DNA from: Novosphingobium sp. KA1
Lineage (GTDB): Bacteria > Pseudomonadota > Alphaproteobacteria > Sphingomonadales > Sphingomonadaceae
Length of the DNA stretch: 64,000 nucleotides
Direction of reading: 5' to 3'
Assembly (NCBI RefSeq): GCF_017309955.1
Contig: NZ_CP021247.1
Span: 1,513,001 to 1,577,000 of the forward strand
The position numbers were made by a program, and so were the translations under genes. This document shows, in pieces, positions 52,824 through 61,069 of this stretch. Under the pieces are notes generated by a model. The model was not told the origin of the DNA, made no database searches, and worked only from the letters and a program-made list of their open reading frames with translations. Every line of letters starts with the position of its first letter. Positions within the stretch are counted from its first letter, which is position 1.

Positions 52824-54317
52824 TCACCCCACCGGCAGTTCGACCCTGGCCCTGAGGCCTTCGACCGTGCCGTCCGCCGCCAGCCGGTTCGCCAGCACCA
52901 GCGCGCCGCCGTGCTGTTCGGCGATCGCGCGGGCGAGCGCGAGGCCGAGGCCCGCCCCGCCGGTGGCGCTGTTGCGCGAGGGGTCGCCGCGGGTGAAGGG
53001 GTTCATCATCGCGTGGATCTGGTCCTCGGGGATGCCCGGGCCGTCGTCGTCGATCACGATCACGGCGCTGCGGCCCCCCGGCGTGGTTTCGCGCGAGAGC
53101 GAGACGCGGGCGCGCTGGCCGTAGCGCAGGGCGTTGCCGATCAGGTTGCGCAGCGCGCGGCGGATCCAGGTCGGGCGCAGTTCCAGCGCGATGCGTTCGG
53201 TCTCGCCCACTTCGACCGGCTCGCCCATGTCCTCGTATTCCTCGATCACCGAGAACATCAGCGCCGAGAGCTCGGTGCGTTCCAGCGGGTCGCTCGGGCG
53301 GCCGACGCGGGCCAGCGAGAGGATGTCGTCGAGGGTGCGCACGATGTCCTCGATGGTGCTGGCCATGCGGCCGCGCTCGACATCGTCGGAGACCGATTCG
53401 ATGCGCACGCGCAAAGCCGCCAGCGGGGTCTTGAGGTCGTGCCCGATGGCGCCGAGCATCACGTCCTTCTCGTCGAGCAGGGCGGCGATGCGCGATTCCA
53501 TCGCGTTGTGGGCCACGATCAGCCGCTGCATGTCCTCGGGGCCGGAAGGGGCGAGCTGGCCGTCGAGGGCCTGCGTGGCGGCAAAGCGTTCGAGCCGGCG
53601 GGTAAGCGCGGCGAGCGGGCGGGTGATGCGGCGCAGGATCAGCGCCACCGCCACCATCAGCACCACGTAGATGCTGATCGTCTGGATCAGGATCGGCCCC
53701 AGCAGCACGTTTTCCGGGCGCGGGCCGCGCACCCGGGCGATGATCCAGCTGCCCTCGTCGCTGGTGCGCACGCCGACCACCATGAGGTTGGAGCGCAAGA
53801 GGCCGGAGACCTCGTCGGGCGGCAGGCCGAAGCTGGCGGCGCGGCGCAGCAGGCCGCGCCGGGCGTAGCGGTCCTGCCCGGCGGCGCGGTGGACGACCAC
53901 CACCTCGCGGACGGTGAAGTCCTGGTCGGCGAGGATCCTGGTCAGTTCGGTCTCGGCGTCGCGGTCGCGCGCCTCGCCGGGCAGGACCGGGGAGCGGGTG
54001 CTGTATTCGAGGTGGTAGCCCTTGGGCGGCGGCCCGGAGAGCGGTCCGCCCGGGGTGTCTCCGGGGCGGGCGTTCTGGCGGCGCACCAGCCCGCGGGGGC
54101 CGCGCGTCTCCATGATCAGGCGGAACACCGCGGCATTGTTCATGCCCGCCTCGTAGCCTTCGCGCTGGGCGCGGTAGACGAGGAAGGTGCCGAGCCCTTG
54201 CACCAGCAGCAGCGCCGCGGCGACGGCGAGCAGCATCTGGCCCATCAGGCTGTGCGGGCGCAGGATCTTCAGGCGGGACGGGAGCACGGGGGATGGGGGC
54301 ATGGGGGCCGGGCTCAT
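52824..54317 (-). CDS. Sensor histidine kinase, EnvZ/PmrB-like
   Basis: A 497-residue inner-membrane kinase. TM1 is residues 26-47, a periplasmic sensor loop of about 155 residues follows, TM2 is 206-228, a HAMP domain follows, and the H-box GHDLKTPLAALR has His293. N (RNLIGNALRYG), G1 (DDDGPGIP) and G2 (GGAGLGLALARAI) boxes are present. ATG 54317 overlaps the response regulator stop (ATGA), so the pair is translated together. It is the last gene of the EF-hand/regulator/kinase operon. Confidence 0.94.
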   Translation of the reverse strand: MSPAPMPPSPVLPSRLKILRPHSLMGQMLLAVAAALLLVQGLGTFLVYRAQREGYEAGMNNAAVFRLIMETRGPRGLVRRQNARPGDTPGGPLSGPPPKGYHLEYSTRSPVLPGEARDRDAETELTRILADQDFTVREVVVVHRAAGQDRYARRGLLRRAASFGLPPDEVSGLLRSNLMVVGVRTSDEGSWIIARVRGPRPENVLLGPILIQTISIYVVLMVAVALILRRITRPLAALTRRLERFAATQALDGQLAPSGPEDMQRLIVAHNAMESRIAALLDEKDVMLGAIGHDLKTPLAALRVRIESVSDDVERGRMASTIEDIVRTLDDILSLARVGRPSDPLERTELSALMFSVIEEYEDMGEPVEVGETERIALELRPTWIRRALRNLIGNALRYGQRARVSLSRETTPGGRSAVIVIDDDGPGIPEDQIHAMMNPFTRGDPSRNSATGGAGLGLALARAIAEQHGGALVLANRLAADGTVEGLRARVELPVG

Positions 54318-55051
54318 TCCGCCGGGGCGGGCATGCGGCGCACGTCGGCGGCGAGCATGTAGCCGCCGCCCCAGACCGTCTGGATCAACTGCGGGTTGCG
54401 CGAATCGACCTCGATCTTGCGGCGCAGGCGGCTGACCTGGTTGTCCACCGCACGGTCGAACAGGTGCGCCTCGCGGCCCTGCACCATGTCGAGCAGGCGG
54501 TCGCGGTTGAGCACCTGGCGGGGGTGTTCGAGGAAGGCCATGAGCAGGCGGAACTCGACCGAGGAGATCGCCACCGAGGCGCCTTCGGCATCGGTGAGGC
54601 GGCGCTTGAGCGGATCGAGCTGCCAGGTCTCGAAGGCAAAGATCTCGTTCTCGGTCGCGGGCGCGGCGATGCGGGCGGCGCGGCGCAGCACCGAGCGGAT
54701 GCGGGCGACCAGTTCGCGCGGTTCGAAGGGCTTCACCACATAGTCGTCGGCGCCGATCTCGAGGCCGACGATACGATCGGTCGCCTCGCCGCGGGCGGTG
54801 AGGAAGATCACCGGCACGTCCTGCGCCTCGACGAGGTGGCGGCACAGCGAGAGGCCGTCCTCGCCGGGCATCATGATGTCGAGCAGGACCAGGTCGGGCT
54901 TCTCGTCGCGCAGCAGATTGCGGGCCTCGGCGGCGCTCTGGGCCTGTCTTACGGCAAACCCCTGGCGCGAGAGGTACTCGGCCAGGGGTTCGCGAAGCGC
55001 GGCCTCGTCGTCGACGAGGAGCAGGCGGGCAGTGGTGGTGTCGGTCGTCAT
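54314..55051 (-). CDS. OmpR family response regulator
   Basis: A 245-residue two-domain regulator. The receiver has LLLVDDEAALREPL, phospho-acceptor Asp58 in DLVLLDIMMPGEDG, Thr in FLTARGEATD and Lys in DDYVVKPFEPRELV. A winged-helix OmpR output domain follows (FRLLMAFLEHPRQVLNRDRLL, then DRAVDNQVSRLRRKIE and VWGGGYML). It overlaps the kinase gene and lies 21 bp after the EF-hand gene, so all three form one operon. Confidence 0.95.
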   Translation of the reverse strand: MTTDTTTARLLLVDDEAALREPLAEYLSRQGFAVRQAQSAAEARNLLRDEKPDLVLLDIMMPGEDGLSLCRHLVEAQDVPVIFLTARGEATDRIVGLEIGADDYVVKPFEPRELVARIRSVLRRAARIAAPATENEIFAFETWQLDPLKRRLTDAEGASVAISSVEFRLLMAFLEHPRQVLNRDRLLDMVQGREAHLFDRAVDNQVSRLRRKIEVDSRNPQLIQTVWGGGYMLAADVRRMPAPAE

Positions 55052-55072
55052 TTCTATCCGTTCGGGCGGCGC

Positions 55073-55810
55073 TTAGCTGGCCGGCTTCGGGGCGGGCGGC
55101 GGGCCTTCGGGCGGGCCGCGGCGCTGCCCGCGCATCTGGCGATGGGCGGCCTGGCGCTCTTCCTTCGTGACCTTGCCGTCCTTGTTGGTGTCCATGGCAT
55201 CGAAGCGCTTGAGGGCGGCGGCGATGAATTCGGCCTTGGTGACGGCGGCGTCCCTGTCGCCATCGCCCATGCGGGCCATCGGAGCCCCCATCGAACCGGG
55301 GCCGCCGAAATGCCCACCCATGCGGGGACCATGACGGCGGGGGCCGTGACCGCGCGGGCCATGCTTGCCGGGCGCGGCCTGTGCATCCGGACCACCTTCC
55401 GGCGGGGCCATGTCAGGACCGCCTTCCGGCGGCGGGGGCGGCATGTCGGGCCGTCCTTCGGGACCACGACCTTCCGGGCCGCGATCGGCGAGGAATTCTG
55501 CCTTCGAGATCACGCCGTCGCCATTGGCGTCGAGGCGCTTGAACATCTCTTCGCGCATCTGGGCGCGGCGGGCCTCGCGGTCGGTCTTGTCGAGCTTGCC
55601 GTCCTTGTTGACGTCGAGCCGGGCGAAGCGCGCCTCGGCGGCGGCCTGCGCTTCGGCGCGGGTGACGGTGCCGTCGCCGTTGGCGTCCATGTGGAAGCCG
55701 TCTTCGGGCGGCGGAGGCGGCGTGTCGGGGGTCTTTGCAACGGCGATGCCACCGATGGCGAGCGCCGCGGCGGAGAGGCCGATGGCAAACTTGGTCAGGT
55801 GGCGCGTCAT
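55073..55810 (-). CDS. Exported EF-hand protein with five calcium-binding loops
   Basis: A 245-residue protein with a signal peptide (RHLTKFAIGLSAAALAIGGIAVA, residues 3-25). Five EF-hand loops are visible: DANGDGTVTRAEA, DVNKDGKLDKTDR, DANGDGVISKAEF, the weaker DGDRDAAVTKAEF and DTNKDGKVTKEER. A Pro/Gly/His-rich linker (GPRGHGPRRHGPRMGGHFGG) lies between loops 3 and 4 and could bind metals. ATG 55810 gives the export signal at the N-terminus. It is the first gene of the operon with the two-component system, which suggests calcium or metal sensing. Confidence 0.92.
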   Translation of the reverse strand: MTRHLTKFAIGLSAAALAIGGIAVAKTPDTPPPPPEDGFHMDANGDGTVTRAEAQAAAEARFARLDVNKDGKLDKTDREARRAQMREEMFKRLDANGDGVISKAEFLADRGPEGRGPEGRPDMPPPPPEGGPDMAPPEGGPDAQAAPGKHGPRGHGPRRHGPRMGGHFGGPGSMGAPMARMGDGDRDAAVTKAEFIAAALKRFDAMDTNKDGKVTKEERQAAHRQMRGQRRGPPEGPPPAPKPAS

Positions 55811-55996
55811 GTCTGCTCTCTTACTCCTGCAAGCGATTCCGGCGAAAGCCGCGAGGCGGGGAAGGGAGGGGGAAGAACTGCCCCGCAGCTTTCTGAGCCT
55901 CGTTCTATCCCGTGCTTGTCGCGCAGATGTGCCGCTTTGCGGATAGTTTGTCGTCAATTGTCACAAGTCTGGCTGGCTGCTCGGCAAGATGCAAGC

Positions 55997-56398
55997 TTAT
56001 CGGGGGCGATGCTTGGTGCCTTCGCCTGCGGTAACGAACAGGGCGCTGGCCGGGCCGGAAACATCGGCGGTGTGCCATGCACCTGCCGGATTGATCGCAT
56101 ATCGGCCTGCGGCGAGCGTGACGGTTCGCTGCGTCCCGTCGCGCAGTTCCTGATGCAGCGTGATCTCGCCCGCGAGGCACACCACCAGTTCGTCGCCTGC
56201 GGGGTGCATTTCCCACGATGTCCAGCTTTCGGCAAAATCGTGCATCGAGACGAGCCGCCCTTCGGCGCCGTCCGCGGCGGTGCGGGCCGAGTAGGCGGCA
56301 TACCACTCCATACCGGTAAAGGCAGGCTGCTGCTCCGCCCGGGCGCCGAGGCCGAGGTGGACGGGATGGGTCCTGAGGTCTGGAGGCTGATCGGTCAT
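55997..56398 (-). CDS. Cupin domain protein
   Basis: A 133-residue single-cupin protein. WEMHPAGDELVVCLAGEITL is a cupin motif 1 (one His then Glu) and GRYAINPAGAWHTADV is motif 2 with its His. It likely binds a metal; the substrate is unknown. It is separated from the EF-hand operon by about 190 bp without a recognised gene, and lies 81 bp downstream of aminopeptidase P. Confidence 0.88.
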   Translation of the reverse strand: MTDQPPDLRTHPVHLGLGARAEQQPAFTGMEWYAAYSARTAADGAEGRLVSMHDFAESWTSWEMHPAGDELVVCLAGEITLHQELRDGTQRTVTLAAGRYAINPAGAWHTADVSGPASALFVTAGEGTKHRPR

Positions 56399-56479
56399 CG
56401 GCGCGTCCTTCCGGCAAAGCGCTTGCCGGAAGGACGCTACCGCTGTGGGCTCTCGCCTACAAGGTCAGAGGGGCCAAGC

Positions 56480-58333
56480 TCAGAGAGGCGCGCACTGGAC
56501 CTTGAGCCAGGCCAGCGTCGCCGCATCCTCGGGCGCGGACAGCTGCGGGCCGATCACTTGCAGCACGCGGGCGTGGTAGGCGTTCCACCAGGCCGTCTCG
56601 TCCGCGCTGAGCAGCGCGGTATCGACGAGGCGGCGCTCGATCGGCGCAAGCGTCAGCGTCTCGAAGCCGAGGTACTCGCCGTCCGAACCCTCGAATTCGC
56701 GCTTCTCGACCAGTACCAGGTTCTCGATGCGGATGCCGTATTCGCCGGCCTTGTAGTAGCCCGGCTCGTCGCTGAGGATCATGCCGGGGAGCAGTTCCTG
56801 CATCGTGCCGGCCTGGCCGCCCGCCGCCTTGGCGATGCGCTGCGGGCCTTCGTGGACCGAGAGGAAGCTGCCGACGCCGTGGCCGGTGCCGTGGGCATAG
56901 TCGAGCCCGACCGACCACAGGAACTGGCGCGCCAGGGTATCGAGCTGGCTGCCGTTGGTGCCCTTGGGGAACACCGCGCGGTCGATGGCGATGGTGCCCT
57001 TGAGCACGCGGGTGAAGCGGTCCTTCACTTCGTGGAGCGAGGTCTTGCCCGGCGTTTCCCCAAGGTGCTCCATCGTGCCGATCCAGACGGTGCGGGTGAT
57101 GTCGGTGGTGCCGCAGGGGTACTGGCCGCCCGAATCGACGAGGTAGACGCTTTCCGGCTCCAGCCTGAGGCTCGATTCCTCGGACACGCGGTAGTGCGGG
57201 CTGGCTGCATTAGGGCCCGCGCCCGAAATCGTATCGAACGAGAGGTCGCGCAAGTCGCCGCAGCGCTGGCGGAATTCCAGCAGCTTGGCCGCCGCGCTCA
57301 TCTCGGTCACTTCGCCCTTGGGGCCTTCGACCGCGAGCCAGTGGAGGAAACGCGTCACCGCCACGCCGTCGATTGCCTGGGCATCGCGCTGGCCCTGCTG
57401 CTCGACCGGGTTCTTCACCGCCTTGGGCAGGATGGTGGGATCGCGCTGCTCGACCACGGTGGCGCCCGCTGCCTTCAGCGTTTCGAAGATCGCGGCCACG
57501 GCATTGTCGGGATCGACCGAGACGCGCTTGCCGCCAAGCGTCTTGAGGCCCGCCACGAAGTCCGCGCGCGGGCGCACGGTGACGGCATTGCCGAGGTGGT
57601 GGCGCAGTTCGGGCGTCACTTTCTCTTCGGCGATGTAGAGGTCGGCGGTGCCGTCGGCATGGGCGACGACGTAAGACAGCGCAACCGGCGTGCGCTCCAC
57701 ATCGGTGCCGCGCAGATTGAGCAGCCAGGCGATCGAATCGAGCGCCGAGATTACCGTGGCGTCGAGGCCCTGCGCGGTCAGCCATTCGGACACGGCGGCG
57801 CGCTTGGCCTTGCTCGATTCGCCGGCGAAGGCGTCGTCATGCACTTCGGCGGGCGCGGGCGAGGGCTGGGGCTGGTCCTGCCAGATCGCGTCGATGGGAT
57901 TGCCTTCGACCGGGACAAGCGCGGCCCCGCGCGCGGCCAGCGCGGCGCTGGCGGCGTCCACCCACTTGGAACCGTGGAGCCAGGCGTCGTAGCCGATCCT
58001 GGCACCCTTGGGCGCATTCTCGCCCAGCCAGCGGGCCGGGCTGGTCTGCGGCACGCTTTCATAGGCGTAGAACTGGCCGTTCACCTGCTCGCGCACTTGC
58101 AGGGTGTAGCGCCCGTCCACGAACATCGCGGCGGCCGAGGGCAGCGAGGCATCGGTCAGCACCACGGCCGTACCGGCCGAACCGCCGAAGCCGGTGAGCC
58201 AGGCGAGGCGCTGGGCATAGGCGCCGACATATTCGCTCATGTGCTCGTCGGAAATCGGGATCACGAAGCCGTCGAGGCCGCGCGACTTCAGTTCCTGACG
58301 CAGGGCATCGAGCCGCGCCTCGTGGGTATTCAT
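56480..58333 (-). CDS. Xaa-Pro aminopeptidase (aminopeptidase P, M24 family)
   Basis: A 617-residue three-domain aminopeptidase P. Two creatinase-like N-terminal domains precede the pita-bread catalytic domain. Metal ligands are seen in YLVDSGGQYPCGTTDITRT (two Asp), GTGHGVGSFLSVHEGP (His) and MILSDEPGYY plus GIRIENLV (Glu). It removes N-terminal residues before proline. ATG 58333 (MNTHEARLDAL) was chosen; ATG 58339 adds two residues. It is divergent from oligopeptidase B (57 bp apart), so two peptidases share one control region. Confidence 0.94.
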   Translation of the reverse strand: MNTHEARLDALRQELKSRGLDGFVIPISDEHMSEYVGAYAQRLAWLTGFGGSAGTAVVLTDASLPSAAAMFVDGRYTLQVREQVNGQFYAYESVPQTSPARWLGENAPKGARIGYDAWLHGSKWVDAASAALAARGAALVPVEGNPIDAIWQDQPQPSPAPAEVHDDAFAGESSKAKRAAVSEWLTAQGLDATVISALDSIAWLLNLRGTDVERTPVALSYVVAHADGTADLYIAEEKVTPELRHHLGNAVTVRPRADFVAGLKTLGGKRVSVDPDNAVAAIFETLKAAGATVVEQRDPTILPKAVKNPVEQQGQRDAQAIDGVAVTRFLHWLAVEGPKGEVTEMSAAAKLLEFRQRCGDLRDLSFDTISGAGPNAASPHYRVSEESSLRLEPESVYLVDSGGQYPCGTTDITRTVWIGTMEHLGETPGKTSLHEVKDRFTRVLKGTIAIDRAVFPKGTNGSQLDTLARQFLWSVGLDYAHGTGHGVGSFLSVHEGPQRIAKAAGGQAGTMQELLPGMILSDEPGYYKAGEYGIRIENLVLVEKREFEGSDGEYLGFETLTLAPIERRLVDTALLSADETAWWNAYHARVLQVIGPQLSAPEDAATLAWLKVQCAPL

Positions 58334-58390
58334 CAACATGTTCGGGGTATCCGGCTTGCGGGGGTCATGCAGGCAACATAGATCGTGCGC

Positions 58391-60484
58391 ATGGCAGATT
58401 CCACCCAGACCCTCTCGGGTCCTCCACAGGCGGCGAAGAAGCCGCACAGCTTCACCCGCCACGGCGTGACCGTCGAGGACGATTACGCATGGCTGCGCGA
58501 TGCCGGTTATCCCGAAGTCACCGACAAGGACGTGCTGGCGCATCTCGAAGCCGAGAACCGGTGGTTCGAACACCGCATGGCCGGCCAGCAGGGCAAGATC
58601 GACGCGCTTTTCCAGGAAATGCGCGCGCGCATCAAGGAAGCCGACAAGTCGGTGCCGCAGAAGGACGGCGACTACCTCTACTGGATCGAGTTCGAGGAAG
58701 GCGCCGAGTACAAGAAGTGGTGGCGCAGGCCCGTCGCTGGCGGCCCGGATGAGCTGATCCTCGACGAAGTGGCGCTGGCCGCGGGCAAGGACTACTTCAA
58801 CCTCGGCGCGATCTCCACCAGCGCGGACGGCAGGCTGCTGGCCTATTCGGTGGACGACAACGGCTCCGAACGCTTCACCGCGCGGATCAAGGACCTGACC
58901 ACCGGGCAGCTGCTGGCGGACGAGATTCCCGGAACCCTTTCGGCATTGGTCTGGGCCGCGAACGACAAGGCGCTCGTCTACTCGCTCGCCAACGAGCAGT
59001 GGCGGACCGACAATGCCCGCCTGCACTGGCTGGGCCAGCCGCTCGACAGCGACGTTGAACTCTACCACGAGGACGACGAGGGTTTCCGCGTCGGTTCCTC
59101 GCTCTCGTCGAACGAGCAGTGGCTTCTGATCGGCACCAGCGATCACGAGACCAGCGAATGCCGCATGGTCCGCGCCGACGATCCGCTGGGCGAGCAGATC
59201 CTGGTCAAGCCGCGCGAGAAGGGCGTCGAGTACGATGTCGATGAGCGCGAGGGCGTGCTCTACATCCACACCAACGACACGCACGAGAACTTCCGCCTCG
59301 CGACGGCCCCGCTCGCCGATCCCGGCACGTGGACAACGCTGATCGCGGGCAGCGACGAATTCTACCTGACCGGCGCCGAGCTGTTCCGCGACTTCTACGT
59401 CACCGAGGGCCGCAAGACGGTTGGTGCCGGGGCCGGGCTCGACCGCATCGAGGTGCGCTACTACGACGATCCCGCCCGCGTCGAGCCGATCGTGTTCCCC
59501 GAGGCGAGCTATTCGGCGGGCCTTGCCAACAATCCCGAATGGCACGTGACAAGCCTGCGGCTGACCTACGAATCGATGGTCAGCCCCTCTAGCGTCTACG
59601 ACTACGATGTCGCCGCGCGCACGCTCGAGGTGCTCAAGGTCCAGGAAATCCCCTCGGGCTATGACGCCTCGCTCTATGCCACCGAGCGACTGGAGATCCC
59701 GGCGCGCGACGGCACCATGGTGCCGGTCTCGGTGGTCTATCGCCGTGACCGCGCCACGACGAATGGAGGCGGGGCGGGGCCGCTGCATCTCTACGGCTAC
59801 GGCGCTTACGGCATCTCGATCGATCCGGGCTTCTCGACCACGCGGCTCAGCCTCGTCGACCGCGGCTTCGCTTATGCCATCGCCCATATCCGCGGCGGCG
59901 ACGACCTTGGCCGGGCCTGGTACAAGGCGGGCAAGCTGGAGCAGCGCACCAATACCTTCAACGACTTCGTCGATTGCGCGCGCGGCCTCGTCGCGCGCGG
60001 CTTTACCGAGGCGGGCAGGATCTCGATCTCGGGCGGCTCGGCGGGCGGCGAACTGATGGGCGCGGTGATCAACTCGGACCCCGCGCTGTTCGGCGCGGTG
60101 GTGGCGCATGTGCCCTTCGTGGACGTGCTCAACACCATGCTCGACGATTCCCTGCCGCTGACGCCGGGCGAATGGCCGGAATGGGGCAATCCGATCGAGG
60201 ACAAGGCCGCCTTCGAGCAGATCCTCGGCTATTCGCCCTACGACCAGGTCAAGGCGCAGGCCTATCCGCCGCTGATGGTGACCGCCGGTCTCAACGATCC
60301 GCGCGTGACTTATTGGGAGCCCGCCAAGTGGGTGGCGAAGCTGCGCGAGGTGAAGACGGACGGCAACGAGCTGATCCTCAAGACCAACATGGGCGCGGGC
60401 CACGGCGGCAAGTCGGGCCGGTTCGAGAGTCTCAAGGAAACGGCAGAGGAATTCGCCTTCATCCTCTGGCAATTGCAGGTTTGA
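58391..60484 (+). CDS. Oligopeptidase B (prolyl oligopeptidase family, S9A)
   Basis: A 697-residue serine peptidase that cuts after basic residues in short peptides. An N-terminal propeller region (HGVTVEDDYAWLRDAGYPEV start) is followed by the alpha/beta hydrolase domain: GYGAYGISIDPGFS, the nucleophile elbow SISGGSAGGELMGAV with Ser near residue 550, Asp in AGLNDPRVTYWEPAKW and His in GAGHGGKSGR. ATG 58391 is chosen; GTG 58385 is close by. A complex hairpin element starts at its stop codon. Confidence 0.95.
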   Translation: MADSTQTLSGPPQAAKKPHSFTRHGVTVEDDYAWLRDAGYPEVTDKDVLAHLEAENRWFEHRMAGQQGKIDALFQEMRARIKEADKSVPQKDGDYLYWIEFEEGAEYKKWWRRPVAGGPDELILDEVALAAGKDYFNLGAISTSADGRLLAYSVDDNGSERFTARIKDLTTGQLLADEIPGTLSALVWAANDKALVYSLANEQWRTDNARLHWLGQPLDSDVELYHEDDEGFRVGSSLSSNEQWLLIGTSDHETSECRMVRADDPLGEQILVKPREKGVEYDVDEREGVLYIHTNDTHENFRLATAPLADPGTWTTLIAGSDEFYLTGAELFRDFYVTEGRKTVGAGAGLDRIEVRYYDDPARVEPIVFPEASYSAGLANNPEWHVTSLRLTYESMVSPSSVYDYDVAARTLEVLKVQEIPSGYDASLYATERLEIPARDGTMVPVSVVYRRDRATTNGGGAGPLHLYGYGAYGISIDPGFSTTRLSLVDRGFAYAIAHIRGGDDLGRAWYKAGKLEQRTNTFNDFVDCARGLVARGFTEAGRISISGGSAGGELMGAVINSDPALFGAVVAHVPFVDVLNTMLDDSLPLTPGEWPEWGNPIEDKAAFEQILGYSPYDQVKAQAYPPLMVTAGLNDPRVTYWEPAKWVAKLREVKTDGNELILKTNMGAGHGGKSGRFESLKETAEEFAFILWQLQV

Positions 60485-60658
60485 AAATTCGCTGAACGCG
60501 AATTTTGCGGCACCTGCCCACGCCCCCACCCGACCACCCATCAGGATACACTCGTGGGTGGTCGGCCCCCTCAGCGAAAAGGTCCCCCGGACCTTTTCGT
60601 GCTCTTCGGGACGGGCGTGGGCCGGTGCCGCACGAAAATGCCCGGATGGGCATTTTCG
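60484..60658. repeat. Complex hairpin element with closing stem and two arms
   Basis: A 9-bp hairpin AAAATTCGC/GCGAATTTT (60484-60506) is followed by a 19-bp near-perfect closing stem (60507-60525 with 60613-60631). Inside are two arms: CCGACCACCCA/TGGGTGGTCGG (60530-60565) and CGAAAAGGTCC/GGACCTTTTCG (60575-60599). A final 11-bp hairpin CGAAAATGCCC/GGGCATTTTCG (60633-60658) ends just before the ribosome binding site of the next gene. A shortened version is at 32490-32560. It may be a terminator composite or a mobile repeat. Confidence 0.75.
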
Positions 60659-60672
60659 ATCAGGAGAAAGAC

Positions 60673-61069
60673 ATGAGCGACCGCTTTGCCATGACCTTCA
60701 CGGCGACGGCCCATGACATCGACGTCATGGGCCACGTCAACAATGCCGTGTGGGTGCAGTGGATGGAGGCCATTGCCGTCTCGCACTGGGAGGCCGACGC
60801 CACGCCCGAGCAGGTCGAGAAATACGTCTGGGTCGTGACCCGCCACGAGATCGACTATCGCGGCAACATTACCGAGGGCGAGAGCGTGGCGGCGCAGACC
60901 TTCATTCCCGAAGGCCCCACAGGCGCGCTTTGACCGGCGCGTGGAGTTCCGCAATGAGGCGGGCAAGGTCATCGTCGCGGCCAAGACCACGTGGGCGATG
61001 ATCGACAAGGAAACCGGCCGCATCATGCGCGTGCCGCCGGACGTCGCCGAACGGTTCAGTGCAGGCTGA
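60673..61069 (+). pseudogene. Hotdog-fold acyl-CoA thioesterase, frameshifted
   Basis: The first 87 codons encode a 4-hydroxybenzoyl-CoA thioesterase-like protein (FTATAHDIDVMGHVNNAVWVQWMEA, with the Asp/His region at about residues 12-19), then stop at 60931-60933 after PEGPTGAL. The expected continuation RFDRRVEFRNEAGKV and TTWAMIDKETGRIMRVP lies in another frame up to the TGA at 61067. Adding two bases (GC) within the GCGCGC-type run near 60923-60928 restores one frame of about 132 residues. This is therefore a 2-bp loss, either a real inactivation or a sequencing error. AGGAGA precedes ATG 60673. Confidence 0.85.

Noticed and set aside
54293..58381. Very long open frame (over 1300 codons) on the plus strand across the kinase, EF-hand and aminopeptidase P genes
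   Set aside because: It is antisense to clearly recognised genes with intact motifs. Its composition is typical of reverse frames in GC-rich DNA and no domain is recognisable.
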